Source of the DNA: JADFRG01 sp048054495
Lineage (GTDB): Bacteria > Chloroflexota > Anaerolineae > Anaerolineales > E44-bin32
Assembly: GCA_048054495.1 (NCBI GenBank)
Contig: JBGMQN010000067.1
Location: 1-14,329 of the forward strand
Reading direction: 5' to 3'
Length of the DNA: 14,329 nucleotides
In this document: piece after piece, positions 6,934 to 14,233 of the stretch
How the letters are laid out: the number at the start of each line of letters is the position of its first letter
Numbering within the stretch: position 1 is the first letter of the stretch
Notes under the pieces: generated by a model
The model's database searches: none
Seen by the model: the letters and a program-made list of their open reading frames with translations, nothing else
What the model was told of the DNA's origin: nothing
Translations under genes and position numbers: made by a program

Positions 6934-8409
6934 TTGGGCTTGAACCGCAAGTCAATCGCATTGAAGCGATTGGCACTGCTTCTGCTTGGCGCCTCTGCCG
7001 TTGGCGCATGCAGCGTGCTACCGACGGCCGGGCTAGGTTCAAGACAAACTGAAAAGGTTCGTCAGCTCGTCATTCTGTACACAAACGACGAACACGGCTG
7101 GATGGACCCCTACCAGAACAGCGGCGGCTCGGCCGGCATGGCGTACAAGTGGCGGCAGCGGGAGGGTTTGACCGAAGATGGGCCCTTCCTGGTACTCAGT
7201 GGCGGCGATATGTGGACCGGCCACGCACTTTCCACGGTGTGGGAAGGCCAATCAATGACGGACGTCATGAACGCAATGGGCTACGATGCAGCCGCCATCG
7301 GAAACCATGACTTCGATTTCGGTCTGGAAGCGCTGCGAGATCGAGCAGACCAAGCCGAGTTCCCCTTCCTCTCGGCCAACATTCGTGAGAGCGCCTCCGG
7401 CGAGGTCCCGGACTTCGCAGTTCCCTATTTCATCACTGAGGTCAATGGGATCAAGATCGGTGTAATCGGATTGACGACGCCCGAGACGAAGGTCGACACT
7501 CAGCCGGCGCACGTTGCAGATTTGGATTTCCTACCTTATGCCGATGTGCTCCCTGAAACTGCCAGGCGCGCCCGCGACGAGGGCGCTGAGCTGTTGCTGA
7601 TCGTCGGGCATGTGTGTGCAGGCGAAACCCGAGCCCTGGCGGCGGTTGCGGCGGAGTTCGATATCCGCTTCATCGGCGGCGGCCACTGCCATCAAGAGAT
7701 CAACGAGGTCGTGGACGGCGTGCGGCTCGTTGAAAGCGGTTTCTTCAACCGTGGCTACACTCGTATCGACCTTCTCTACGATACAGATGCGGACCAAATC
7801 ATGGAAATGGAAACCGAGTTCGTGCGCAACAAGGCAGGCCGCGAAGATCCGGATATTGCGGAGATCATCGATGACTGGCGGGCTCGGACGGACGAGGCGA
7901 TCTGGGAGGTCATCGGCTACGCGGAGCCCTCCATCGACCGCAAATCGCCCCAGATGGCGGCTCTCCTGCTCGAGCCCTGGCTTGAGGCCTGGCAGGGCGC
8001 GGAGGTGGCCCTGGCCAGCTCCCGCTACGTGCAGCAGGACCTCTTTCCGGGAGATATCAGCCCGGGCGTCATCATTGGGCTTCTTTCAACTACGAATCAG
8101 TTGGTTGAGGTGGACATCACTGGGAGGCAGTTGATTGAGACCATCGAAACGCAGCGTCCGCTTATGGCGGGCATTGCTGAAGAGGGAGATGTCTATCGAT
8201 TGGCTGACGGCCTGATCGTCGATCTCGAGGCGACCTATCGAGTCTTGATTCCCGAAGCGCTTTATGCCGGCGGCAATTACTACGAGTTCTTCAAGTTCGA
8301 TCCAAGCCCGACCTACACGGGAATCGATTGGCGACAGCCGCCCATCGATTGGATCCGCTCCGTCGGGAGCACCGAGCGCGAGCCGATCAATGGCTTTCTC
8401 TCAGACTAG
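6934..8409 (+). CDS. UshA/5'-nucleotidase-like metallophosphoesterase lipoprotein
   Basis: This protein of up to 491 residues starts at a TTG; in-frame TTGs at 6934, 6940 and 6961 are all possible and none has a clear ribosome site. The N-terminus is basic, then hydrophobic (LALLLLGASAVGAC) with a lipobox VGAC, so Cys26 (7009-7011) is probably lipid-modified and the protein exported. The catalytic domain has all dimetal motifs of the UshA/5'-nucleotidase family: TNDEHG (Asp52, His54), GGD (Asp92), GNHDFD (Asn124, His125), GH (His226) and GGHCHQ (His251, His253). The C-terminal half (about 328-491) has the size and place of the 5'-nucleotidase substrate domain. However, the usual N-G-G-I-R loop reads ALASSRYVQQD (359-369), though GGNYYEFF (446-453) recalls the nucleotide-stacking loop. 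UshA-type enzymes split nucleotides and UDP-sugars outside the cytoplasm. The changed pocket leaves the substrate open. Confidence 0.85.
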   Translation: MGLNRKSIALKRLALLLLGASAVGACSVLPTAGLGSRQTEKVRQLVILYTNDEHGWMDPYQNSGGSAGMAYKWRQREGLTEDGPFLVLSGGDMWTGHALSTVWEGQSMTDVMNAMGYDAAAIGNHDFDFGLEALRDRADQAEFPFLSANIRESASGEVPDFAVPYFITEVNGIKIGVIGLTTPETKVDTQPAHVADLDFLPYADVLPETARRARDEGAELLLIVGHVCAGETRALAAVAAEFDIRFIGGGHCHQEINEVVDGVRLVESGFFNRGYTRIDLLYDTDADQIMEMETEFVRNKAGREDPDIAEIIDDWRARTDEAIWEVIGYAEPSIDRKSPQMAALLLEPWLEAWQGAEVALASSRYVQQDLFPGDISPGVIIGLLSTTNQLVEVDITGRQLIETIETQRPLMAGIAEEGDVYRLADGLIVDLEATYRVLIPEALYAGGNYYEFFKFDPSPTYTGIDWRQPPIDWIRSVGSTEREPINGFLSD

Positions 8410-8489
8410 ATTCGCCCCAGCGGCATCCTGCTGCCCAAATAATGACTTCCATTAAGAGCCCGTGCGCATCCGTGAGTGATCTCATCTAC

Positions 8490-8494
8490 AGGGG
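8490..8494 (+). promoter_or_regulatory. Ribosome-binding site deciding the GTG 8500 start
   Basis: AGGGG sits five bases before GTG 8500. The earlier in-frame GTG at 8476 has no comparable site upstream, so the shorter protein is preferred. Confidence 0.5.
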
Positions 8495-8499
8495 CCATT

Positions 8500-9978
8500 G
8501 TGTCAGCTGAAGAGGCCAGCGCGCGCCGCTGGGGTGGCTACGATCTCGCCTTGTTCGGGCTGACCCTGGCCTATGCCGCCCCACTCGCGGCATTCGCATT
8601 GACGGGCCTCAACATGCGCTACTCAGGCGACGACTACTGTTATGCAGGCCTATTCCGACAGCAGGGTTACCTTCAGACGATCTGGAACACTTATACCGGT
8701 CCGAGCCCCTTCCACGGCAATCGCATTTCGCTAACGATCTCATCCGGAATAGCGGACATGATAGGTCCTGCTGCCAGCGCGGTGCTTCCAGCTCTCGTGC
8801 TACTGCTGTGGCTTATCGGTCTCGTGCTCCTCTTGCGAGAAACTGCGTCTGCTGGCGGCGTTCGTCTCAAGTTGCTGGAGCCGATTTTGGCGGGTGAAGC
8901 GTTGATGCTCGTCACCTTAATGATCGCTCCACAGCTGGTGCAGTCCCTGTATTGGCGATCAGGAATGTTTCCGTATCTCATGCCGCTGGTCATCTATCCA
9001 TACATCGCGGCCATCATGCTCCGTCAGGCCGGGGGCCCCAGGGTATCGACTCTGTCGTTGATCGGCATCTTCGTGCTTTCGCTGTTTGCAGGAGCCTATT
9101 CAGAGACAGCGGCTGTGGTGCAGATGAGCCTAATAGCGATCGCCGCTGTCGCCGCAGCAGTTGTCGCAAGAATTCCACAGGGTTCAAGTGCTTCCGTGAC
9201 TGCCATCATTGTGGCCTCAGGGGCTGGAACCCTGATGGCGATTGCGATCCTGGCCTTCTCCCCCTCAAACGAATCGAGGTTGGCAACTCTCGAACAAGCT
9301 GAAAGCTTGCTGGAGCTGCTGAGGCTTTCCCTCTATCACGGCTACCTTTACACGCGCAGCGTTTTTCCACAGCAGATCGTACCGGCCACGGCGCTATTTG
9401 CGGTTTCCTTCTGGCTCGCGGCTCATATCGCTCGACGAACAGGGTCCCGACTCGTTAGCAGCTGGCGAAAGGCTCTCATAGGGATTGTGTTGATTGGAGT
9501 TGTTTCGCTGGCGGTCGTCTTGGCCTCTATGTTCCCCAGCGCCTATGCTCAGTCCAGCTACCCGGTCGGGCGGGCATTGATCCTGGCAGCGTTCGCTGTG
9601 GCGTTTGCTGTCGCGGCGGTCGGTGCGATCCTTGGCTCTCTTCTCGCGGCGCAACCTCGCAGGTACGAGAAGACCGCCCTGCGAGTTGCGGGGTTGGCAG
9701 CTGCAATTGCTGGGGCGTATGCCCTCGCAGGCGCGATCAGCACGCTTAATGAATTAGGTCGCTACCAGAGATGGGCTAGCTTTTGGGACGCGCGCCACGC
9801 TGAGATTCTGAGTGAGCGACGCGCTGGAGCTGGACAGATCGAAGTGGTGTTGATTGACCACATCATCCCGGATGTGGCTGAGTTGCAGCCCGATCCTAAT
9901 TATTTTTATAACAATTGCGCGGAGTGGTACTACGACATCCAGAGCTTGGCGGCGAACCAGCCGGGTTGGGACGAGTAG
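8500..9978 (+). CDS. DUF6056-like polytopic membrane protein (possible GT-C/glucosyltransferase)
   Basis: From GTG 8500 the product is 492 residues with about 10-12 membrane segments. After the first (about 16-35) comes NMRYSGDDYCYAG with the acidic pair Asp44-Asp45, then a loop with WNTYTGPSPFHGNR. The soluble tail ends with NNCAEWYYDIQS. A DDY/F-C-F/Y motif in the first loop, an aromatic/GR loop, and an N-C-x-x-YY ending are, from memory, what DUF6056 proteins look like. They are common in surface-polysaccharide loci and resemble glucosyltransferases or GT-C enzymes. The role is unproven; transfer of a lipid-linked sugar or glycan handling at the outer membrane face is a reasonable guess. 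It is the last gene of the plus operon, about 90 bases after the nucleotidase-like gene, and ends 12 bases before the convergent dehydratase stop. GTG 8476 would add 8 residues. Confidence 0.75.
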   Translation: MSAEEASARRWGGYDLALFGLTLAYAAPLAAFALTGLNMRYSGDDYCYAGLFRQQGYLQTIWNTYTGPSPFHGNRISLTISSGIADMIGPAASAVLPALVLLLWLIGLVLLLRETASAGGVRLKLLEPILAGEALMLVTLMIAPQLVQSLYWRSGMFPYLMPLVIYPYIAAIMLRQAGGPRVSTLSLIGIFVLSLFAGAYSETAAVVQMSLIAIAAVAAAVVARIPQGSSASVTAIIVASGAGTLMAIAILAFSPSNESRLATLEQAESLLELLRLSLYHGYLYTRSVFPQQIVPATALFAVSFWLAAHIARRTGSRLVSSWRKALIGIVLIGVVSLAVVLASMFPSAYAQSSYPVGRALILAAFAVAFAVAAVGAILGSLLAAQPRRYEKTALRVAGLAAAIAGAYALAGAISTLNELGRYQRWASFWDARHAEILSERRAGAGQIEVVLIDHIIPDVAELQPDPNYFYNNCAEWYYDIQSLAANQPGWDE

Positions 9979-9990
9979 GTTGGCGGGATC

Positions 9991-11886
9991 CTACAGGAGG
10001 TAAGTTAGATCAGGGGGTGGAGTTTCGCCGAGTCGATTTCCCGGCACACGTTCGGAGAGTAGGCCAACAACTGCGTCCGTGTCGCCTTCCTTCGCCAATC
10101 GAACGAGCTCATCGATCGTCGCATCCAGCTGATCCGCTTCAAGCACTTCCGAATCGTTCACGCTGACGACATCCGGGTGCACCGTGGGCTCATAGTCGAG
10201 CCCTTCATCCCACAGCGCTTCGCTCAGCTTCTCACCGGGTCGGATTCCTGTGAACTCGATCTCGATGTCTTTGCCAGGCTCCAGTCCGGAGAGCCGAATG
10301 AGATCCTGAGCCAGGTCCAGGATCTGCACCTGTTCTCCCATGCGAAGCACGAAAAGCTCCCCGCCGCGGCCAATGCTTGCGGCCTGAAGCACGAGATGGA
10401 CCGCTTCCGGGATGGTCATGAAGAAGCGTTTCATGTCCGGGTGAGTGATGGTCACCGGACCGCCCTTCGCGATCTGCCTTTGGAAAAGCGGGACCATGCT
10501 GCCACGACTGCCGAGCACGTTTCCGAAGCGCACGGACACGAAATTGCAGCGGTGGCAGAGACCCGCGTCACGCACAATTAGCTCAGAGAATCGCTTCGTC
10601 GCCCCGTAGATACTTGTAGGCTGTACAGCCTTATCGGTGGAGATATGCACCAGGCGTTCCGTACCGCAAGCCAGCGCCGCCTGCACCACGCTCTGCGTGC
10701 CAAGCACGTTGTTGGTGACTGCTTCCTCAATGTTGATCTCCATGAGCGGTACATGCTTGTGCGCCGCGGCGTGAAATACGACTTCGGGGCGGTAATCCGC
10801 AAACACTTCGCGAATTCGGTCTAGGTCTCGGATATCCGCAATGATCGGCCGAGGGTCGACCTCTGGGAGATCCTCTTTCAGGTCGAGAAGCGCCTCGAAG
10901 ATGCTGTTCTCGCCATGCCCCAGCATCGCCAAATGCTCGGGATTCCAGCGCAGCACTTGCCGGCAGAGCTCAAGGCCGATTGAGCCCCCCGCCCCGGTGA
11001 CTAAGACGCGCTTGCCAGCAATCGTCTTGCCAACCGCGGTATCTACAATATGCGCGGGCTCCCGGCGCAATAGGTCCGAGATATCCACCTGACGTAGTCT
11101 GCTGACACTGACCCTTCCGCCTATCAGCTCATACATACCGGGCATGGTTTGGAAAGGCACTTCATTGCGCTGGCAGACTTCCGTCACCGTACGGACCACC
11201 GTACCCGGTGCCGTCGGAATGGCAATTACCACCTCGGGCTTGAGATAGCGGTGCAACACGCTCTCCAGATCCGCTAGCGAGCCTGAGACCCGAACGCCAT
11301 GGATGTCTTTCTTCAGCTTCTCGGGGTCGTCGTCAACAAATGCGACGGGTTTCATGTTGAGCTGCGGATTACGCTGCATCTCCCGTACGACCAGAACACC
11401 CGCGTCTCCTGCACCGACAACCACCATCTCGTGAGGGCGGCCGTTGCCGTTGCCTCGCTGATCGATCTGTCCGCTTTCGGCCAAGAGCCGAACGGTCAGG
11501 CGCAGCCCTCCTACCGCTATCAGTGAAAGGACAAGATCAATGCCGATAACCGCGCGAGGGAACCCGGGGGCCAATCCGCCCAGGCTCGCAATGAGAAGCA
11601 AGATCAGAGCCATTGCCACCGAGGCCGCGACTACGGCCGCCGCGATGATCCTGAGCTCGCGTACGCTGGCATACACCCAATAGCGGCGATAAAGACCGAA
11701 GAAGTAGTAGACGACCGGCTTGACCAGGAGCGCAACGGCCACCATGACCCAGGCGCCCGGCAAGTAGAATGCGAACATTGGACCTAGATCTAGGCGAAGC
11801 GCGAAACTTGCCAGCACCGCGGTGACGATCAGCACCAGGTCGCCCAGCAATATCGTGCGGTTGCGAATCTGAATTCGGGGTTTCAC
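9991..11886 (-). CDS. Membrane-anchored NDP-sugar 4,6-dehydratase (CapD/WbpM/PglF-type)
   Basis: This 631-residue product reads from a GTG (11886-11884) that overlaps the upstream epimerase stop as GTGA. The frame is open a further 32 codons back, but those lie wholly inside the epimerase gene and the family's N-terminus starts here. Four membrane segments (about 10-130) precede a first Rossmann domain (VVVGAGDAGVLVVRE, 155-169). The catalytic short-chain dehydrogenase domain has VTGAGGSIGLE (296-306), STDKAV (416-421, with Thr417-Asp418-Lys419) and IYGATKR (426-432). The segment RFFMTIPEAV (487-496) is typical of the family. Members remove water from UDP-GlcNAc to give 4-keto-6-deoxy sugars, the entry to bacillosamine, QuiNAc, FucNAc and similar residues. 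It acts at the cytoplasmic face of the membrane. Tyr427 sits where long WbpM/PglF enzymes usually have Met. It is the last gene of the minus operon. Confidence 0.92.
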   Translation of the reverse strand: MKPRIQIRNRTILLGDLVLIVTAVLASFALRLDLGPMFAFYLPGAWVMVAVALLVKPVVYYFFGLYRRYWVYASVRELRIIAAAVVAASVAMALILLLIASLGGLAPGFPRAVIGIDLVLSLIAVGGLRLTVRLLAESGQIDQRGNGNGRPHEMVVVGAGDAGVLVVREMQRNPQLNMKPVAFVDDDPEKLKKDIHGVRVSGSLADLESVLHRYLKPEVVIAIPTAPGTVVRTVTEVCQRNEVPFQTMPGMYELIGGRVSVSRLRQVDISDLLRREPAHIVDTAVGKTIAGKRVLVTGAGGSIGLELCRQVLRWNPEHLAMLGHGENSIFEALLDLKEDLPEVDPRPIIADIRDLDRIREVFADYRPEVVFHAAAHKHVPLMEINIEEAVTNNVLGTQSVVQAALACGTERLVHISTDKAVQPTSIYGATKRFSELIVRDAGLCHRCNFVSVRFGNVLGSRGSMVPLFQRQIAKGGPVTITHPDMKRFFMTIPEAVHLVLQAASIGRGGELFVLRMGEQVQILDLAQDLIRLSGLEPGKDIEIEFTGIRPGEKLSEALWDEGLDYEPTVHPDVVSVNDSEVLEADQLDATIDELVRLAKEGDTDAVVGLLSERVPGNRLGETPPPDLTYLL

Positions 11887-12824
11887 TGAGGGGTTTGAAG
11901 CCGTTCTTGGCGGAACCATTCTACCGTGGACTGCAGTCCTTCCACCAATGCGACTTCTGGGCGATATTCTAACGCTTCCCATGCTCGATCGATGACCGCT
12001 TCGGAGAAGTAGATATCCCCATCCCTTGAGGGTCCATGAACCGGTGTCGGTGCATCTGGGATAATTTCCTGCAAGATCCCTGCCAGCTCGTTGATGGTCA
12101 CCGCTCCTCCACCACTTATGTTTAGTACTTTCCCCACCGCGTCATCCCTTTCGGCTGCCAGCAAGTTCGCGCGCACGACGTCATCTACGTGTACGAAGTC
12201 ACGTCGCTGCTCTCCATCGCCGTATATTGTGGTCGGTTCCCCTAGAACCATGGCATTGATAAAGGCCGGGATGACCGCCGCGTACATCGAATCCGGCCGC
12301 TGACGCGGACCATAGACGTTGAAGTACCGAAGGCAGACGATCGGCAATCCGTATGCACGATGGAACATCAGCGCCGCCTCCTCCATAGCCCACTTCGAGG
12401 CGGCATACGGCGAGAACGGTTGCTTCGGAGCATCTTCGGACACTGGCACCCCCGACTCACCGTAAACTGCGGCAGAGGAGGCCAGCACGACTCGTTTTAC
12501 GCCTGCCTTTGCGGCCGCGCTGAGGACGTTTAGGCTGCCTTGTACATTGACCTGGTAGCAGCGTACCGGATCGTCGATCGATCCGGGTACCGAAACGAGC
12601 GCCGCATGGTGGAAGATCACGCTTGCGCCCTGGACCGCCGCTTCAAGCGTGGGCATGTAGGTGATGTCGGCTTCGACCAGCTCGATCTCATCGGTCGGTA
12701 AGTCCCCCGGCAGTCCGTTGGAGAAATCGTCAATTACCCTGACGCTCTTGCCTTCCTCGATGAGTCGGGCGACCAGATGGGAGCCGATGAAGCCCGCACC
12801 ACCTGTGATAAGCACCGAGCTCAC
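11883..12824 (-). CDS. NAD-dependent NDP-sugar 4-epimerase (GalE-like, short form)
   Basis: This 313-residue extended short-chain dehydrogenase has the cofactor loop ITGGAGFIGSH (6-16), Asp32-Asp33 for the NAD ribose, and HHAALVSVP (72-80). The Ser site is ASSAAVYG (115-122), the catalytic pair is Tyr140-Lys144 (SPYAASK), and RYFNVYGPRQ follows. Strand end DFVHVDD (about 210-216) and the length of about 310 are normal for bacterial UDP-Glc/UDP-GlcNAc (or uronate) 4-epimerases. The sequence alone does not decide between glucose, N-acetyl and uronate substrates. It acts in the cytosol, feeding glycan assembly. The start is GTG 12824-12822, with GAGGGGG five bases upstream, and shares one base with the stop of the glycosylphosphotransferase gene. 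Its own stop overlaps the dehydratase start (GTGA). Confidence 0.9.
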   Translation of the reverse strand: MSSVLITGGAGFIGSHLVARLIEEGKSVRVIDDFSNGLPGDLPTDEIELVEADITYMPTLEAAVQGASVIFHHAALVSVPGSIDDPVRCYQVNVQGSLNVLSAAAKAGVKRVVLASSAAVYGESGVPVSEDAPKQPFSPYAASKWAMEEAALMFHRAYGLPIVCLRYFNVYGPRQRPDSMYAAVIPAFINAMVLGEPTTIYGDGEQRRDFVHVDDVVRANLLAAERDDAVGKVLNISGGGAVTINELAGILQEIIPDAPTPVHGPSRDGDIYFSEAVIDRAWEALEYRPEVALVEGLQSTVEWFRQERLQTPQ

Positions 12825-14233
12825 TAGATCCCCCTCAATCCAAACACGTTACCGATGGTTCGTAGGATGATCCATAGGTCCATCCACGCACCCCGATGCT
12901 TGATGTAGTACAGGTCGTATTCCAGCTTCTCCGCCGCGCCGTGTACGGAGGCACCTTTGCCATAGTTAACTTGAGCCCAGCCGGTAATACCCGGCTTGGC
13001 CAGGATGCGTGCTCGATAGAAGGGCACGTAGCTTACGTAATCCTCCACCAACTCCGGCCTTTCTGGTCGGGGTCCCACCAAGCTCATCTCACCGCGGAGA
13101 ACGTTCCAGAACTGAGGTAATTCGTCAATATATGTCCGCCGCAGCAGTCGGCCGATTTTGGTTGCCCGTGGATCGTCCCGAACGGCCATCTCGGCCTTGC
13201 CTTCCGGCTCAGCATTCGCGACCATCGTTCTAAACTTCAGAACGCGATATTGAAGAGCGCCCTGTCCCAGTCGAGTCTGTGAATACAGCACCGGGCGACC
13301 CGTTTCAAGGACAATGGCTAGTGCCACCCAAGGCGCGAGCAGCACCAATACCGACGTGCCGATCAATGCCCCAACAATATCGACCACCCTCTTTGTCAGC
13401 AGATATAGGCCACTGACTCGGACTTCGTCAACAAAGGATCTCAGCAGCCAGTCTGATTCCAAGTAGTGGATCGGAACACGGCCCAGGACATCCTCGTAGG
13501 CGGCCGGCATTCTCGTGATTTCGACGCCTTGCTCCTGGGCATCCAGCAACGCTCGGAACAAATCGCCATTCATCGTCCCAGTGATTGCAACGATAATGTC
13601 CGATATATCCTCTTGCTCGATTAGATCCGGCAACATGGCATTGTCACCGATCACGTCATATCCGCTCACCGAATCTCCGTGTTTTGACTCGTCGTCATCG
13701 ATGAGGCCAACGATTAGAAACGGTTCCGGCTCTATCCCGATCAGTTCTTCCAGAAACGTTCGGCCGCTCACACCCGCGCCCACCAGAAGCACACGGCGCA
13801 TAAATGCTCGACCGGTGAAGACCTTTATGTAGGCAAACCGCCAGATCAGCGTGAGAACTACAGCGAGAATCAGGAAGTAGAACATGCCTAGGCGCGGCAG
13901 GGAGCCTGGTTCGGAGGTGAAATAGACCGCCAGATACAGAAACAGTCCGATGGCAGCAGCTAAAAGCACTGCTCTCACGGTTTCTCTCATGGAAGACGCG
14001 CGGCGGGTGTCGTAGAGGTTCACCATCAGTACCAGCCATAGTGCAGGCAGTAGAACAAACCAGGCCGCCCTCGCCCGAACGAAATCCATCGAGAATCCGA
14101 GCCAGTCGAGCTGCGACCAGAGCGCGATAGCCCCAAATGTGGCGATGGAAGCCGCAATGAGGTCGCCGATAATCAGAATGAACCTGCGTTCTCCGGACTG
14201 CAGTCGAAGCTGACTCGTCTTAGCCCTGGCCAT
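12824..14233 (-). CDS. Polyprenyl-phosphate glycosylphosphotransferase (WbaP/CpsE-like priming enzyme)
   Basis: This 469-residue priming transferase puts a sugar-1-phosphate from an NDP-sugar onto undecaprenyl phosphate, the first committed step of surface glycan assembly. Four membrane segments (about 17-36, 57-73, 87-105, 117-132) lead into a CoA_binding_3-like Rossmann domain (VLLVGAGVSG, 148-157). A membrane or re-entrant helix follows (about 281-310), then the catalytic bacterial sugar-transferase domain. Its signatures are KFRTM (333-337), YIDELPQFWNVLRGEMSLVG with the catalytic Asp370-Glu371, PRPE (388-391) and KPGITGWAQVNYG (413-425). Length and domain order are those of the long WbaP/EPS-type enzymes. 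Sugar specificity (Glc, Gal or HexNAc type) cannot be read with confidence. The ATG at 14233 has AGAGG about 8 bases upstream. The gene overlaps the end of the preceding gene by 14 bases and hands over to the epimerase with a one-base overlap. Confidence 0.95.
   Translation of the reverse strand: MARAKTSQLRLQSGERRFILIIGDLIAASIATFGAIALWSQLDWLGFSMDFVRARAAWFVLLPALWLVLMVNLYDTRRASSMRETVRAVLLAAAIGLFLYLAVYFTSEPGSLPRLGMFYFLILAVVLTLIWRFAYIKVFTGRAFMRRVLLVGAGVSGRTFLEELIGIEPEPFLIVGLIDDDESKHGDSVSGYDVIGDNAMLPDLIEQEDISDIIVAITGTMNGDLFRALLDAQEQGVEITRMPAAYEDVLGRVPIHYLESDWLLRSFVDEVRVSGLYLLTKRVVDIVGALIGTSVLVLLAPWVALAIVLETGRPVLYSQTRLGQGALQYRVLKFRTMVANAEPEGKAEMAVRDDPRATKIGRLLRRTYIDELPQFWNVLRGEMSLVGPRPERPELVEDYVSYVPFYRARILAKPGITGWAQVNYGKGASVHGAAEKLEYDLYYIKHRGAWMDLWIILRTIGNVFGLRGI
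12830..12836 (-). promoter_or_regulatory. Ribosome-binding site of the epimerase gene
   Basis: Read on the minus strand, GAGGGGG is followed five bases later by GTG at 12824. It lies inside the end of the glycosylphosphotransferase gene and supports the GTG start over a later in-frame codon. Confidence 0.6.

Noticed and set aside
8410..8499. Possible terminator or promoter between the nucleotidase-like and DUF6056-like genes
   Set aside because: Only 4-base stems (for example CAGC...GCTG near 8417-8431) with no T-run, and no convincing -35/-10 pair, were seen.
11887..11982. A 32-codon N-terminal extension of the dehydratase
   Set aside because: It lies fully within the epimerase gene, is rich in Arg/Pro/Ser, and the GTG at 11886 gives the GTGA junction seen elsewhere and the normal family N-terminus.
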